Positions 12,215 through 24,165 of a DNA stretch of 64,000 nucleotides are shown here, piece by piece. How positions within the stretch are numbered: position 1 is the stretch's first letter; each line of letters begins with the position of its first letter. The notes below the pieces were generated by a model. It saw nothing but the letters and a program-made list of their open reading frames with translations, had not been told where the DNA came from and did no database searches. Where the stretch lies: the NCBI GenBank assembly GCA_013398055.1, contig VZRS01012471.1:165580-229579 (forward strand). Direction: 5' to 3'. The position numbers and the translations under genes are program-made. Origin of the DNA: Ifrita kowaldi (Eukaryota > Chordata > Aves > Passeriformes > Cinclosomatidae).

Positions 12215-13570
12215 ATAAGTCATGTGTCTTAACTTTTATGTTCTTTATTAGCATGAAGTTGTCACAAACAACAGCCTGTAAAACCTTGTCTACAAAACTG
12301 TCTCAGCCAAGGAGAAAGTGGTATGCCCTTGCTCCAGTCTTCACTTCTCTGTATGACATGCCATGGTTCAAACAGAACTACAAATTTTAACTGGAATTGG
12401 AATCCTTCGGGACACAGGCTACCAAAAATGCATTAATTTAAAGTTGGTGCACTCAGCTGTTTGCTCCTTCTAGAGAGAAAATAAGAGAACTTAAGTCAAG
12501 AGCTTAATACACTGCTGGGAGCTACTCAGAGACTGCTGTGATGAGTATCAACAGAACGAACAGAAATATCTAATACATAATAAGAGCAGTGTAGGAAAAG
12601 GTTGCTTTTCAGAGAACTACCTGCTCTTTTCATGATAACTTGGCAGTATATGTGCAAAGTGTGCATATATATATATATTTATAATCCTTTTTTTCCTACT
12701 ACACAGTGATTATAGCAATCTCCTTGTTTGCGCTATGCCCATTTGACAAGCACGATTTCTTCAGAACTAGATACATGCCTTTCACTTCCAAATTGAAAAT
12801 ATGGCTGAAAGGTCTGGATGCTTTTAAGTTACTACGTTTTGCAAGAACAAACAAGAACACTAATCATGAGCATGAAATAACTAACACAAACACAACTATC
12901 AACAAACCATCCTGCTGGATGGCAGCACACTGGAATGAACACAGCATAAAGATGATTATATAAAAGATAAAGAGTGAGGCGGATCACAGAGTGCAGTAAC
13001 TATTACACTTTTTGCTTGTTGGGCTCTTGTTTTGAAGAGCAAATTTAAGAAGTAATCTGAAAAAAAACCCCAAAACATTAAAAGATGGTTAGGGCAGGAA
13101 GGATTTGGGGCCATTAACCTTGATAGAGCTGTCTTTGCCCTAAGCATTCTTTGTGCTTTCATAATGTGAGCCACTGATGCTCATTTGGAGACTGAGATGA
13201 AAACACAACTGCATTTCACTCATGGACTAGTACTCATGTTTTGTTAAATGTACCCATTTAGTCACTGACATAGACTTGCTTTCCTGATGAACCTTAAGAG
13301 AGAGTGCAATTATTCAAATATGAAAACTCTATGTATTTTTTTGTTTTGTTTTTACTCATGTATTCCAGCAATTTAGGCTGTGTCCAGGGTGATCGTGTAA
13401 TCACCTTCAAGTGTATTGCCCTAATCTATACAGAACTGCCAAGAAGTTGCAAACTTAGACTTCTAAAAAGAAGACAATCACATTGCTGTAAATGAGGGCA
13501 ATACAGTATACAAAATACTTACTGGAAATAAAAAATAAGATTAGAAGCAATGTTCCTGATCAGAGGGGAG
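12215..13570. other. Intronic sequence; only a short (TA)n
   Basis: No gene or large repeat recognised. A short TA microsatellite lies at 12664-12680. Reading frames of 60-85 codons on both strands have no family resemblance and look like chance. Confidence 0.55.
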
Positions 13571-14082
13571 TGTCATGGTTTAACCCTACAGGACAACTAA
13601 GCACCTGAGCTTTGCTCAGTCACTCCCCACCGCAGCAGGATGAGGGAGAGAATTGGGAAAAAAAAAGTGAGAAAACATGTGGGTTGAGATAAAAGCAGTT
13701 TAATGGGTAAGAAAAGGAAAATAAATTGATGCGTAAAACAACTGCTCACCATTCAACGACCAGTGCCCAGACAGTTCCCAAACAGCAGCCCCTGGTCAGC
13801 TTCCCCCACAGTTTATTTTATATGCTGGGCATTCCACCATATGGCTATCCCCTTGGCCAGCTTGGGTCACCTGTCCTGGCTGTGCCCCTTCCCAGCTTCT
13901 TGTATCCCTCCAGCCTTTTCCTTTGGGAGAAGCTGAAAAGTCCTTGATTGTGGGTAAGCACTATTTAACAAAAACTAAAAACATCAGTGTGTTATCAACA
14001 TTATTCTCATACTAAAAACAAAACACAGCATTGCATCAGATACTAGGAAGATAATGAACCCTTTCCAAGCCAAAACCAGGAT
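13571..14082 (+). mobile_element. Solo LTR of an endogenous retrovirus (avian ERV, probably ERVL-like)
   Basis: A 512-bp element starts TGTCATGGTTTAACCC and ends CCAAAACCAGGATA, with the TG...A termini typical of LTRs (the last CA has decayed to TA). Internal landmarks that I associate with a common Neoaves/passerine LTR family include GTGGGTTGAGATAAAAGCAG, CCTTGGCCAGCTTGGGTCA, CTTCCCAGCTTCTTGTATCC and GAAAAGTCCTTGATTGTGG. The flanks gggag (13566-13570) and aggag (14083-14087) resemble a 5-bp target-site duplication with one mismatch, which suggests a solo LTR left by recombination. No gag, pol or env sequence is recognisable on either side. The exact family name needs a repeat-library search. 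Confidence 0.82.
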
Positions 14083-14600
14083 AAGGAGTCAAACTAATTG
14101 AATGAGCTTAGCCAGAAATATTAATAAGAAATGGAAAACTGTGTAGGTAAAAGTGGTGAAAAGATTAAAAATACATACCTTTTGCAAAATGAGACAAAAG
14201 GTAATCAAAAGGAAAAATGCCAATTATAAGATGAAAGATAGAAACAACATACCATAATTAAAAGGTAATAAGAGGAAAAGTCAAATAACAAGGTGAAAAA
14301 CATTATGTGACTACCAGGAATGATTTAAAATACTAAATAAAAAAGATAGAAAAGGTGATATTGCAAGAAGAAGTTATGCAACACCAAAACACATGAAACA
14401 GAGGGAATGTTAAAGTGCTAGGGGAGAAATGTAATGTGATGATTGCATCAAAGGATTGTGGTAAAAGTAACATAAGTGTTAATAAAATGAGAATAATGAT
14501 GAAGATAACTGCACTGATTTTTTTTTTAAATAAAAGTCAGGAACTAAGAACTGTTATGATGGAAACAAAACAAAAATCATAAAAAAGAACAATTTGATCC
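14083..14600. other. Strongly A/G-biased stretch after the LTR
   Basis: About 500 bp in which the plus strand is mostly A and G, with few C. No reading frame or recognisable repeat. It may be a decayed retroelement or only local strand asymmetry. Confidence 0.4.
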
Positions 14601-14814
14601 ACTTGAAAATACCACTAATATCTGTGCAATCTAAATACATACTTCCTAATACATATTTTAGTGCCCATCAACAGCAGATAAAGTATTATGCAGAAATGCA
14701 TGCATAATAATAACACAAGCCTAAACCATTCAGCTGTATCACAAATAATAATTATCTGGGACACTAAAAGATCATGGCAAAAGCTAATCTAATAAGTCTT
14801 CCATTATCCTTTAA

Positions 14815-15230
14815 TACTTTAAAACTGTGCCGTGAGCTAAACAGTTGTCAAAATTGAGTTCTGTTTACACCGAGCTGAGTATGAGTGAAACAGAGATCAC
14901 TGCTGAGCTCTAATTACAAAAACAAATTGTTCTCTCTGTAATCGAGCTGCAAAGGTTAGTCTGCTTCTCCTTCTCCCCCCCCACCCCAAATTCCCCAGCA
15001 GACTTTGTGCTTATTGGAGGCACAAAGATAGATGAAAGATCATATGCCATTTGTTGAGCAGATAGGAATTGTGCGAGAGGGAACAAAATACAACCCCACC
15101 GGATAATGCTGATTAGCTGCTGCCTTGCAGGGGTGAGGTCACAGAGAGCCCGGTGACTACTTTAAACCGGATATTGTATTTCATTTTAACTCAGCTAATG
15201 GCATATTCCTTTTTCTCCAGAGTGCAGTGG
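14815..15230. promoter_or_regulatory. Candidate intronic conserved/enhancer-like element
   Basis: A stretch less AT-rich than its surroundings that packs several transcription-factor-like words: TAATTA at 14911-14916 followed by an ACAAATTGTTC-type SOX/FOX-like string, GATTAG near 15111, and GGGGTGAGGTCA (nuclear-receptor-like half sites) at 15130-15141. The regulatory role is inference from motif density alone; I cannot test conservation here. Confidence 0.25.
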
Positions 15231-18200
15231 CTACCAGATTAGTGCAGTCCTTGGCTATCCTGCTTCTGAAGGGAGGTACAGACTGCAGAAGCTATCCAGA
15301 GAGGCACAGGGAATCTGTCCTCTGCTCAAGATCACATGGACTTCCATCCTCCATGATGTGTATGTAAGAACTGCAGTTGTACACTCCTCCTTATGGAGAT
15401 GTGAGCTAGCTAAGCATTTGCGGAAAGCTGACTGGTGTGCAAGTCTGCATCACAGGACTGAGTTCAGATTTCACATTGTGAAGCTCTGCCCATATGAATG
15501 TCCAACATGAATGGAAGTAGGACAGCTCACTAATTATCACATCTTCTAAGTTTTTATTCATTCCTGCTAGGGAGAGTTAGGGTTCTATTTGTTTTTCTGC
15601 AATAAAGTCTTACATTCATAGGCAGTTTGAAGTACAGCTCCCCACTTCCCAGCCCTCTCACCAATAATTTCCTCCATCACAATCACAGGTTAGATAGCGT
15701 CTGGCACCAATACAGATTTTCATGTCTGGATATAAAATGCTGATTGTGAACTAATAGCTGTGGCTGCCTTTGCCACCACTTCTCTACAGATATGTAATTC
15801 ACTTCTTGAAAGAAATGTTGTTACAATGCAACTAATTATAACACTGCTCCTCAGCAGGTATTACTGTGGTGAGAATAGCCCATCGCAGTCAGATGGTAAA
15901 CATTTGTTTTACACAAGCCAGTCTCTGCTTGTTCACTGTCAGAGAAAATACATTTTGCATCATCACTCACGTTGTTTTCCTTATCTGGCGTGATAGTTGC
16001 AATCTATATTTCTCAGCTTTGTGCCCCAAGGACCGAAAGTATCAAAGTAGAAGGAAAGAAAATATACTAATAAAAATTCAGTACTAACCCATCTCATGAA
16101 CAGAACCAGAGTCATCTTTGATTTCCAGCATGCTCACAGCTCTTTCCAAGACAGCTGCTATATTACTACTTTAAAACACTGAAAGCCATCATGAGAAAAG
16201 TTCTTATTTTATGAATAACAGCTACCTAATTCACATAGCCTAGCTGAGGGAAGAATACTCTTTCATTATGACTAGTACTCAGTTTTGCATCTAGAACTCA
16301 AATCAAAGAAAAGGATACTGAGAAACTCTATTGTGATGGCAAAGCATACTATTCCTTTGAATGATGAATTACTAAAATGAAAACAAAAAGCAGAAAAAAA
16401 AGGCAACTAAATCTACTTAATTCTACATTCTACAAAACTCACCAAGTCTAAAAATCTAAGGCTCATTTAAAGCAAGCGGAGTGGGTCATTAACAGCTTAT
16501 TGAAGATGTCAGTCAACTGGAAATGTGGTAAGAATTTAAACACATGTAAGTACTGGCAGTCCTCATGCCTGATTTTTTTTTTGTTTTTGTTCTACTAAGG
16601 AGAAAATTTCCATCTTGCACCCTATTGGAGCGAGAAATCCCTCCTAATGTAGATTTGCATTTGTAATTCTTTCATAATATATCTTCTCTAATACTAGAGA
16701 TATTAAGAAACTTCATGCCTTAGGAGTGGAATGTCTACTTACTTTATCTAGGCTAATTAAATAAAAATAATTTTGAAGTTTGATATGATGAACTTGGTAT
16801 TTTTAAGACATATGACTAGGTGCATTGCAATGGCATGTGTATTTAATTTGTAAAATATGACTTTTATAGATTTAGGAATCTTTAAAATTCTTTGGAATTT
16901 GTGTGTAGTACAAGTCTGAATTTTCTGCTGGGAAATTAATTATTTCACAGTAGCCTTTACGGTTTGCAAGAAAAATGCATTATTACTTGATAGCACTCTA
17001 ATAATTTTAAATGGGAGAATACAGTCATTACTCTAAAAAAAAGTAAAAACCGAACAGAAATCTGCACTATTTTCTCAGCCCATAATGATGAAATTATTGG
17101 GTATTTACTAGCAAAAGGAGACTTTTAATCTGATTAGGTCTGTAAGACAGACATAAATCACTATTTAATGAATGAGTGTAATTTCTAACCTCTTATCTGT
17201 AAATAAGTTTCATAACTAAAATATATCCATTTAAATACAAAGTAAAAAAAATGCATTCACATTACGAGTTTTATGTCTCATCCTTTACAAAATGATAGTT
17301 TCCATATTGCTGTATATCTGGCTTAGTAACTTCAAAATCTAACCTACTGCTTAAACTTAAAGGCCTCTGCTTTTTGCATACACAGAATGAGCATTCATTC
17401 ATTCTGGGTGCCAAACAAGTAGCTTACATGAAAAAGATAAAAAGACAAAACCATAGGTATAGTAAATAATTGGAGATTATCTTGCAACATCTTGCCTACA
17501 TGTAGCAGAAATTCTTATTCAAAGGGTGTGATTATTTTAGAAGACATAGGAAGACCTTTATCTTTTTTTTTTGCCAGTTGCAGCATCTGTGAAAAAACAC
17601 ATAAACACCTCTGTGTCAAGATTTTAGTTTCAGAAAGCTGTTTAAACTGCAACAGGCCTAAAGTGCCTGCCCACTTCTTCATTTGCTCAAAAATAATATT
17701 TCTACTCAGATGTGGGAAAAAACTCCATGGCATTTGCCATCTTTTTGTTTTGTTTTAAGCAGTTTTGCAGCATGGATTCACCATTTTTTGGGCTAGGAAG
17801 CATTCCCAGTGCAGACCTACCTTCTGACTGAAGCAAGGTTCTCCTTTCCTTAGGCTATGGTTCCACAATATGTAAACCTAACCAAGATCATTCCTGCCTG
17901 GCATCTACTCTGTGTTTCCGCCCTGTTTCAATTTTACAATGAGTAGGCTCAAGTGCCTAAAAGAACATATGAAAAAAATCAGTTCACCTTCCTGAACCAG
18001 CTTGCTGAAGGATCACAAGTCCTCTATCCTTTAAAATTCTCGTCTAGAGAATGGAGAATGTACTATATGGAACCAGGACGATGTAACTGATTTAAACCAT
18101 ATAAAATTGTGAAAGTAACTTTCCAGTGTTGGAGAGACTATGAGAGACCCCATCCTTGCTCATCAGGAGCTGATGCTTATGGACAGTCACTTGTATTTTT

Positions 18201-21200
18201 ATTCCTACTTTTAATGTTAAAAGTTTCCTTCTTGTTTTAAACACATTAATGCCTTCCTAGGAATGGTCCTTCCTGGGATCACAAGTTGCAAGCATGCCAC
18301 ACGCATTACAAAGACTGTGTAAGTGGAGCTGCTATGGGCCACAAACTGACGGACCCCAGCCTTACATCTTCTGAAGTAATGTTGTCACAAAACTGTCACA
18401 AAATCTAAAGGGCAAAGAATAGCTGATTTAAGGTCAGCCAGCTGAAGAAGGATGTGATGCTGGAGGAAAAAAGAACATTATGAATATCTGTATGTTAGGA
18501 ATATTTTCTGTTTCCTTAAATTTTATACCCTATGCTTACTCAAGTAGTACAAAGTCTCAAGATCTCATCAGACATACAGAGAAAGGAACTGAAATTCCTT
18601 GTTCTTACCTCAGTAAGCATTGTCCTTTTTTTCAGTGTTGGATTGGATGGCAATCATCAATGTGATAATCTTATCTTGCTCATACTGTTGTACTTAGCAT
18701 TATGCAGAAATCAGTCAGGGACACAAGTATAATATGCACAGAAAAAAAAAAAAAATTAAGAGGACAAGCCACCTCAACCTGTCGTGTCAACAACTCATAT
18801 TTTCCATTGGTTCTCCATTTATTTTCAATGCTGGTTCAAGAACCTGGCCGTAATATTGAAGGCTTTGCTGAGCAGAATGCATCCGAGAATAATTCTCTGT
18901 TCACTGCACAATGAGACAGCTGTGTCCCTCTAGGCCACTCTCATGAGTGTGAAGCTCTCAAGACTAGAAATAAAATGTTCTCAGTTAATGGCTGTCATTT
19001 GATGGAAAAGACACATCACAAGAAATAAACAGGGGCTCCAGTCAGAGTCTCCTACACTGAGGAAGCAATCAAAGAATAAGAACTAAACTAAACAAAACCA
19101 GAAATTTAAACGCAGTAAATAAAACCAGCCACATCTGCTAGCTGCAGTTGGGAAGTCAAGCCTCTCATTAACACCTCCATGGCTACATCAAACTTGCATG
19201 GTGTGGATCTGCTGGGATACACCACGCTTCCTGCTCCCCATCCGCATGCCTAATTCCCATTCTTCTAACAGAAATCAGGGTGCAATGAGATAAAAATTAT
19301 TCCAACAGAATTTTGGGGTTCCATCCAGGACATTGTCCCAGTAAACTGTTGAGCACAAGCAAGTGTTACATCGATATCTAAATGATTGAGGTAGTTGGCT
19401 CTCACAGGCTACAGTAAGAGGTACCTGGAAATGTGATTAAGGATTAGGTAAGATCTGAATCCTATGGACTTCAGCATACTGTACTTAAAAAATTAATGTC
19501 CTGTACCTTTCTTTGTTTTTTCACAGGAAATATGACTTCAAAATTTTTTTTGAATCCTAACACTTTTCACCAGGAAACAGTATGGATTTTGTTTCCCTTT
19601 ATGTAACAATGCTATCAATTGCTTTTATTTGCCCAAACTCGCCCTCCTTGCACACTATTCCTATGAAGTACTTGGAAGAGCTCCTTTGGAATCAAACCCA
19701 TTTCTGCTGGATGGAACAAATGGCAGGATATGCTTGAAGAGTTACGCGGCTGGCAGTCACCGCTGAGAGTAAAGCATATAATGCTAACTCTCAGCATGCA
19801 TCAGGGTGGAATTCAAGCACAGCTGAACAGAGTTGCAGGTATCCTTGTCTACCTTTGAGCTGTTCAACCTGACAGAGCAGTGTACCATAACTTTACATTC
19901 AGACCTGTTTTGTTCTTTTCAGTAGAGGAAATCCTGAATATAGCATTGATGGAATCGCTTGTTTGAATCAGCAAGCAAGCTATTAACGGGACATGTCTGG
20001 GTCAAATATTCCACAAGTTTCAGCTGTTACTATAACCTCTCTTTAAAACTGGAGAGAAGTTTTCTTTTCCTAAGCTTCCAGATGAAGGAATTTTAAATAA
20101 AAATATATTGTAATTGAACGAGAATAGGAGAAAAAAATGCCAAGCCCCTTAGATAAACTGAGACACTCCTATTCTTGTCTGAGAACATGAGTGACACTCT
20201 GTGGAGCCCAAAATATTGATTCCTTTTCTACAGATTCTTCGGCTGAATCTGGCTTAATAAGTGTAAAACAGCCTCAGCAGAAAACTCTCTATGTGGTGTA
20301 ACAGCCCTACCTATAATTTCCATGCAGCTAGAATGATGCTGAGCACACCTTTGTCCTGATCCAGGTCTCATGTTGCAGACATGATTCAGAAGTCAGCATA
20401 GCCAGGATTCATGGCTGTGTGATCCTTCTCCTTAGCATAATGCCCTTCTTGGATTTTACCTTGAACCTTTACAGAAATTCTGTGAAAAGGACCCTTGGTA
20501 ATTACACAAGAAGGTGACTTCTCTGTGCTGCAGGGTAAAAGAGACTACAAGTATGCCTGTGGCCAGGCTATTGAGCTCGGTTTCAGGGTCAGAGAACCCC
20601 TGACATCAGAGTGCCATGGTTTATTTGTACAAAGTGAAGGTATGAGGCTGTTACCTGATAGGATCTGAGTAATGGGTGAGTGAAGATGCATTACCAACAT
20701 GTTTCTTTCACGTATTATGACCCTGTATTTACCAGACTCAACCAAGAAGCTGCAGCAATTCCCACAAAATTATGGCAGCCTAGTCAGGAGCTACAGCGAC
20801 CCAAACAGATCCCACTGCAGTCCATAAAAGAGCGTTGGACACCAGGTGGAAAAGAATGTTAAGGCTTTGCTTTGATGAAAGACCTCCATAGCGAACACCA
20901 GAGCATGCAAGAGCACACCTACTTCTGTCTGAGGCGACACTGAAGCACTCTGAAAAATTAATCCCTATCAGTTAAATAGACGAAGATTTGCTCAATTGCA
21001 TCAAACCACTAAGTAGATATTCTTATACTCTCCTTGTTACACTCTTACTCTTTTCATTACTTTTTTCCTAATTCTTATTCAGATCTAAAATGCCCTGATT
21101 CTCTTTACTCTTACTCACTTTGGCACTTTGGATTCACTTTGGATTTAAGTTCAGTCAAAGTGACTGTACTTTAAGCCTAAATAAAGATAAAAATAAATAG

Positions 21201-22779
21201 CTCTAAAATGATTTGACTAATCCACCTGTACTGTTAATTGGGACAAGTTTTCACAGCTGCGTCAATGTAGAAAAAGAGAAAAACATTAAGATTTGTGCTA
21301 GATGGAGGGGAAATGGTGATAAGAATGGATGTTTGCATTCCTAAGTGAAGCTCTGCAACAATAGGGTGTGAACGGTCTCTAACAGGGTGGGAAAGATCTC
21401 TAAAAGTATTTTTTTCAAGGGTGATGAAAGTCAAAATGACAAGAGGGTAATGAACAAGTCTGAAATAGGCATTTGGAAAATTGTGTAACAAAGGAACAAT
21501 AAAAATATCATTGTTGCCTCTGATAGTGATAATACTCGTATACCAAGGAAAAATGGACACTGTCTGTACATGTACTTGAAAAGGTTATTCTTAGTTGCCA
21601 AAACTCCCAGGAAGAGTGAGAATAAAAACCAGAAGGAGCTGAAAATAGGAAATTGGTGGCAGTCATGGGAGACAACCAATATAATGTGTGGGTGTTTTTT
21701 CCAGTAAAAAGGAAGCACAACATTGAATTTTATTTCAACATTAGTTACAGGTATAACTATCAAGTCTCCCTCTCATAAAAATTCATTATGAAGAGGCAGA
21801 CTTGAGTCAATTGAATCACAAGCAAAAGATAAAATTCAAGATGAAAATGAGACAGCTAAGGATCTCTCTATAATTGGTTTGCAATAAAAGTGTCTTCTTT
21901 TTTTCTTTTCTGTCTTACTGTAATGGCCTAGGAAAGAACTGAAAATGACATCACAGTTCTGCAGCATTTCCACATTTCTGCAGAGATTTTGTTTCTACTT
22001 TCTGAATTTTAGATGCTAAAGCTCATATACCTTTTTGGGTTGAAATTTCCTAAGAAGAGAGTGTATTTTAATTAGCAACAAAGGAAATGTTTGCAATGAA
22101 TGGAACACATCCAAGAAGACTAGGCATTATGCAAACCAGCACAAGAAAAAGGCTGGTGACATTTGAATTGGCTATGATAATGTTTCTTAGACTGAAGACA
22201 AGTGACAGGTATAGAAAAGCAGGTAATCTCAGATAACATGTCAGCTAGAGTGAAGTCACAAACTTTAAAGTGAAAAAGGAAAGAAAAATAGGGTAGAGTA
22301 AAAGTTGATGGTATTCAGAGAGAGAATAGCAAAGAAAAACTTCAGCAAATAAAATCCTAACTGAACAGGGCACATGCAAATTGTTAGCCAGACCAAAATC
22401 AAGTATTTACTCGATGCTACACTTTTTTTTAAGTCTAAAAGATAAGAGCTCCAGCAGCTGATTCTAAGAGAGGAATGTGATGTAACAGATACCTCACAAA
22501 GGTAATAGAAAGAAAATAGCCAGTGGAACCCAGTGTATTATAATTCCAAGATACAAATTATATAGGAATGATGAAGTGCACTGCACTTATAACAACTAGT
22601 CAAAGAGTTCACGAGAGGATAAACAGTGCTTACATGATTTACTTTTTAGCATTTAACAGGCCAGGTGGAAAAAAGTAACTACAAGTTACACTGTAATGCT
22701 GGCAACTAAGCTCTCAAATTTAATGTCTGTAGAACAGAGAAGGAGAAAAAGGAAAGGAAAAAAAAGGCTACAGTATCAT
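15231..22779. other. Intronic sequence with no recognisable gene
   Basis: AT-rich non-coding sequence. Two overlapping minus-strand frames at 21234-21763 (108 and 110 codons) are hydrophobic and low in complexity, with no recognisable motif. From about 21780 the plus strand becomes A-rich and may include unrecognisable outer parts of the decayed LINE that follows. Confidence 0.5.
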
Positions 22780-24165
22780 TTGACTTAAAAGAATGGAAAC
22801 TACCAGAACATGACAAAGCTTCTTGAAAGGAAATTGAAGACGCCAACTAAAAGACTAAAGGCTTGCAGATAGCAAGCAGACTGCCTAAAGACACTATATT
22901 AGGGGTTCAGAGAAACTGTATACCGCTTATCAAAAACACTTTTAAAGGACAAAAAAAAATAGCCAGCATAGTGAAACAGCAGACTAAAGGAGGCCATTAG
23001 GAGTAAAAAGATACTCTTAAAAAAAAGTCAAAATTGTGAGCAAAGTAGGATGAGAAGATGCATGAAGCCCAACAAATAAAATGTTACAATATTGAAGGGA
23101 AATATGAAAAAGGTTTTGAAGACTACTTTTTCATGACACAGAAATTAATGAGAATTTTTACCGAAAAATCAGGAAAAAAAAATGAACATCTGCCAGGGGA
23201 TCAGTGGACCAGTGAGGCTGACACAGAATCCACAGATACAGAGTGCTGAAAAAGATAAGGTTCCAAGTATCTCCAATTCAAAAAAAAAAAAAAAAGTTTT
23301 TGGAAAGATGGAAGCCAGGGAGATTCCTACAATGAAGATATTTTGGGGCTAGAAATGAGTCACTAAAACTGCCTGGAATGAAGAGATTAATAGGGTAAAA
23401 TGACTCCTAACAAATCAGCAGACCATATGGAATCCAAATATGAAATTGGAGCACTGTAACGCTATCACTTAAATTAGCTTTGGTATCAAACAAAAGTGAG
23501 TAGTAAAATCTGAGACTGTGAAGAGCTGTAGATAGATGTCATGCAATTGAATGACTACAGCATGTGAGATTCAATGTCAACAAATGCAGGTAATATACAT
23601 GATGGAAAACAGTAACAACTCTCAATGCACAAGCAAGGGACTCTCAAATTGATTTCTGTACTAGTCTGGACAGTTAAATGAAGATATCAGCTCAAAGTTC
23701 AACAAGAGAGCAGTTAGAATAAGGAGGTATCTTGGAAAAGAATAGAGATTAAGCCACAAAACATTACTCTTTAAATCCATAGCTGCTGTGTTTAGGCTTC
23801 TGTTATTCAGTCCTGCTCATGCCATGTTCAAAAGAATATAATAGAACTGAAAAGACAAAAAAGAGCAGCAAAGATGATCAAAGTTATGAAAAGGCTTTCA
23901 TAAGAGAAGAGATTAAATAGACTAAGGTTTTTCAGCTTGAAGATAACACAACAAAGGGAAAATATGAAAAGATCTTTGAATTGTGATTGTCACTGAGAAG
24001 ACTAATAGGAAACAATTATTTACTGCTTCTCCTAAAGCAAGAACTAGACACTGCCAGTGAAATTATCAGGAGGCAGTTTTCAATCAAAAGCAGTGTATTT
24101 GTACACACACCAAAGCTGTAGAGATTGTTGTGCAGGACATTATGGAAGCTAAGGATCTGTAACAT
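22780..24165 (+). mobile_element. Ancient, heavily decayed CR1-type LINE fragment
   Basis: Plus-strand sequence collinear with amniote CR1 ORF2 and its 3' region. Successive resemblances: an ...aaatatgaaattggagcactgtaac... segment near 23440; a gagattcaatgtcaacaaatgcaggtaat segment near 23570 (decayed form of the KFNVDKCK block); gagcagcaaagatgatcaaag near 23860 (decayed RATKMI block); agattaaatagactaaggtttttcagctt near 23910; and the 3' part near 24000-24150. Many indels and stops and an internal deletion make it much older than the CR1 tails elsewhere in the window. Boundaries are approximate, and the subfamily is not determinable by eye. Confidence 0.72.

Noticed and set aside
13726..13947. 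A 73-codon frame
   Set aside because: Lies entirely within the LTR and has no protein family features.
21234..21763. Two overlapping minus-strand frames of 108 and 110 codons
   Set aside because: Composition reflects T-rich sequence, no motif or splice context, and overlapping frames of this size are expected by chance in 64 kb.
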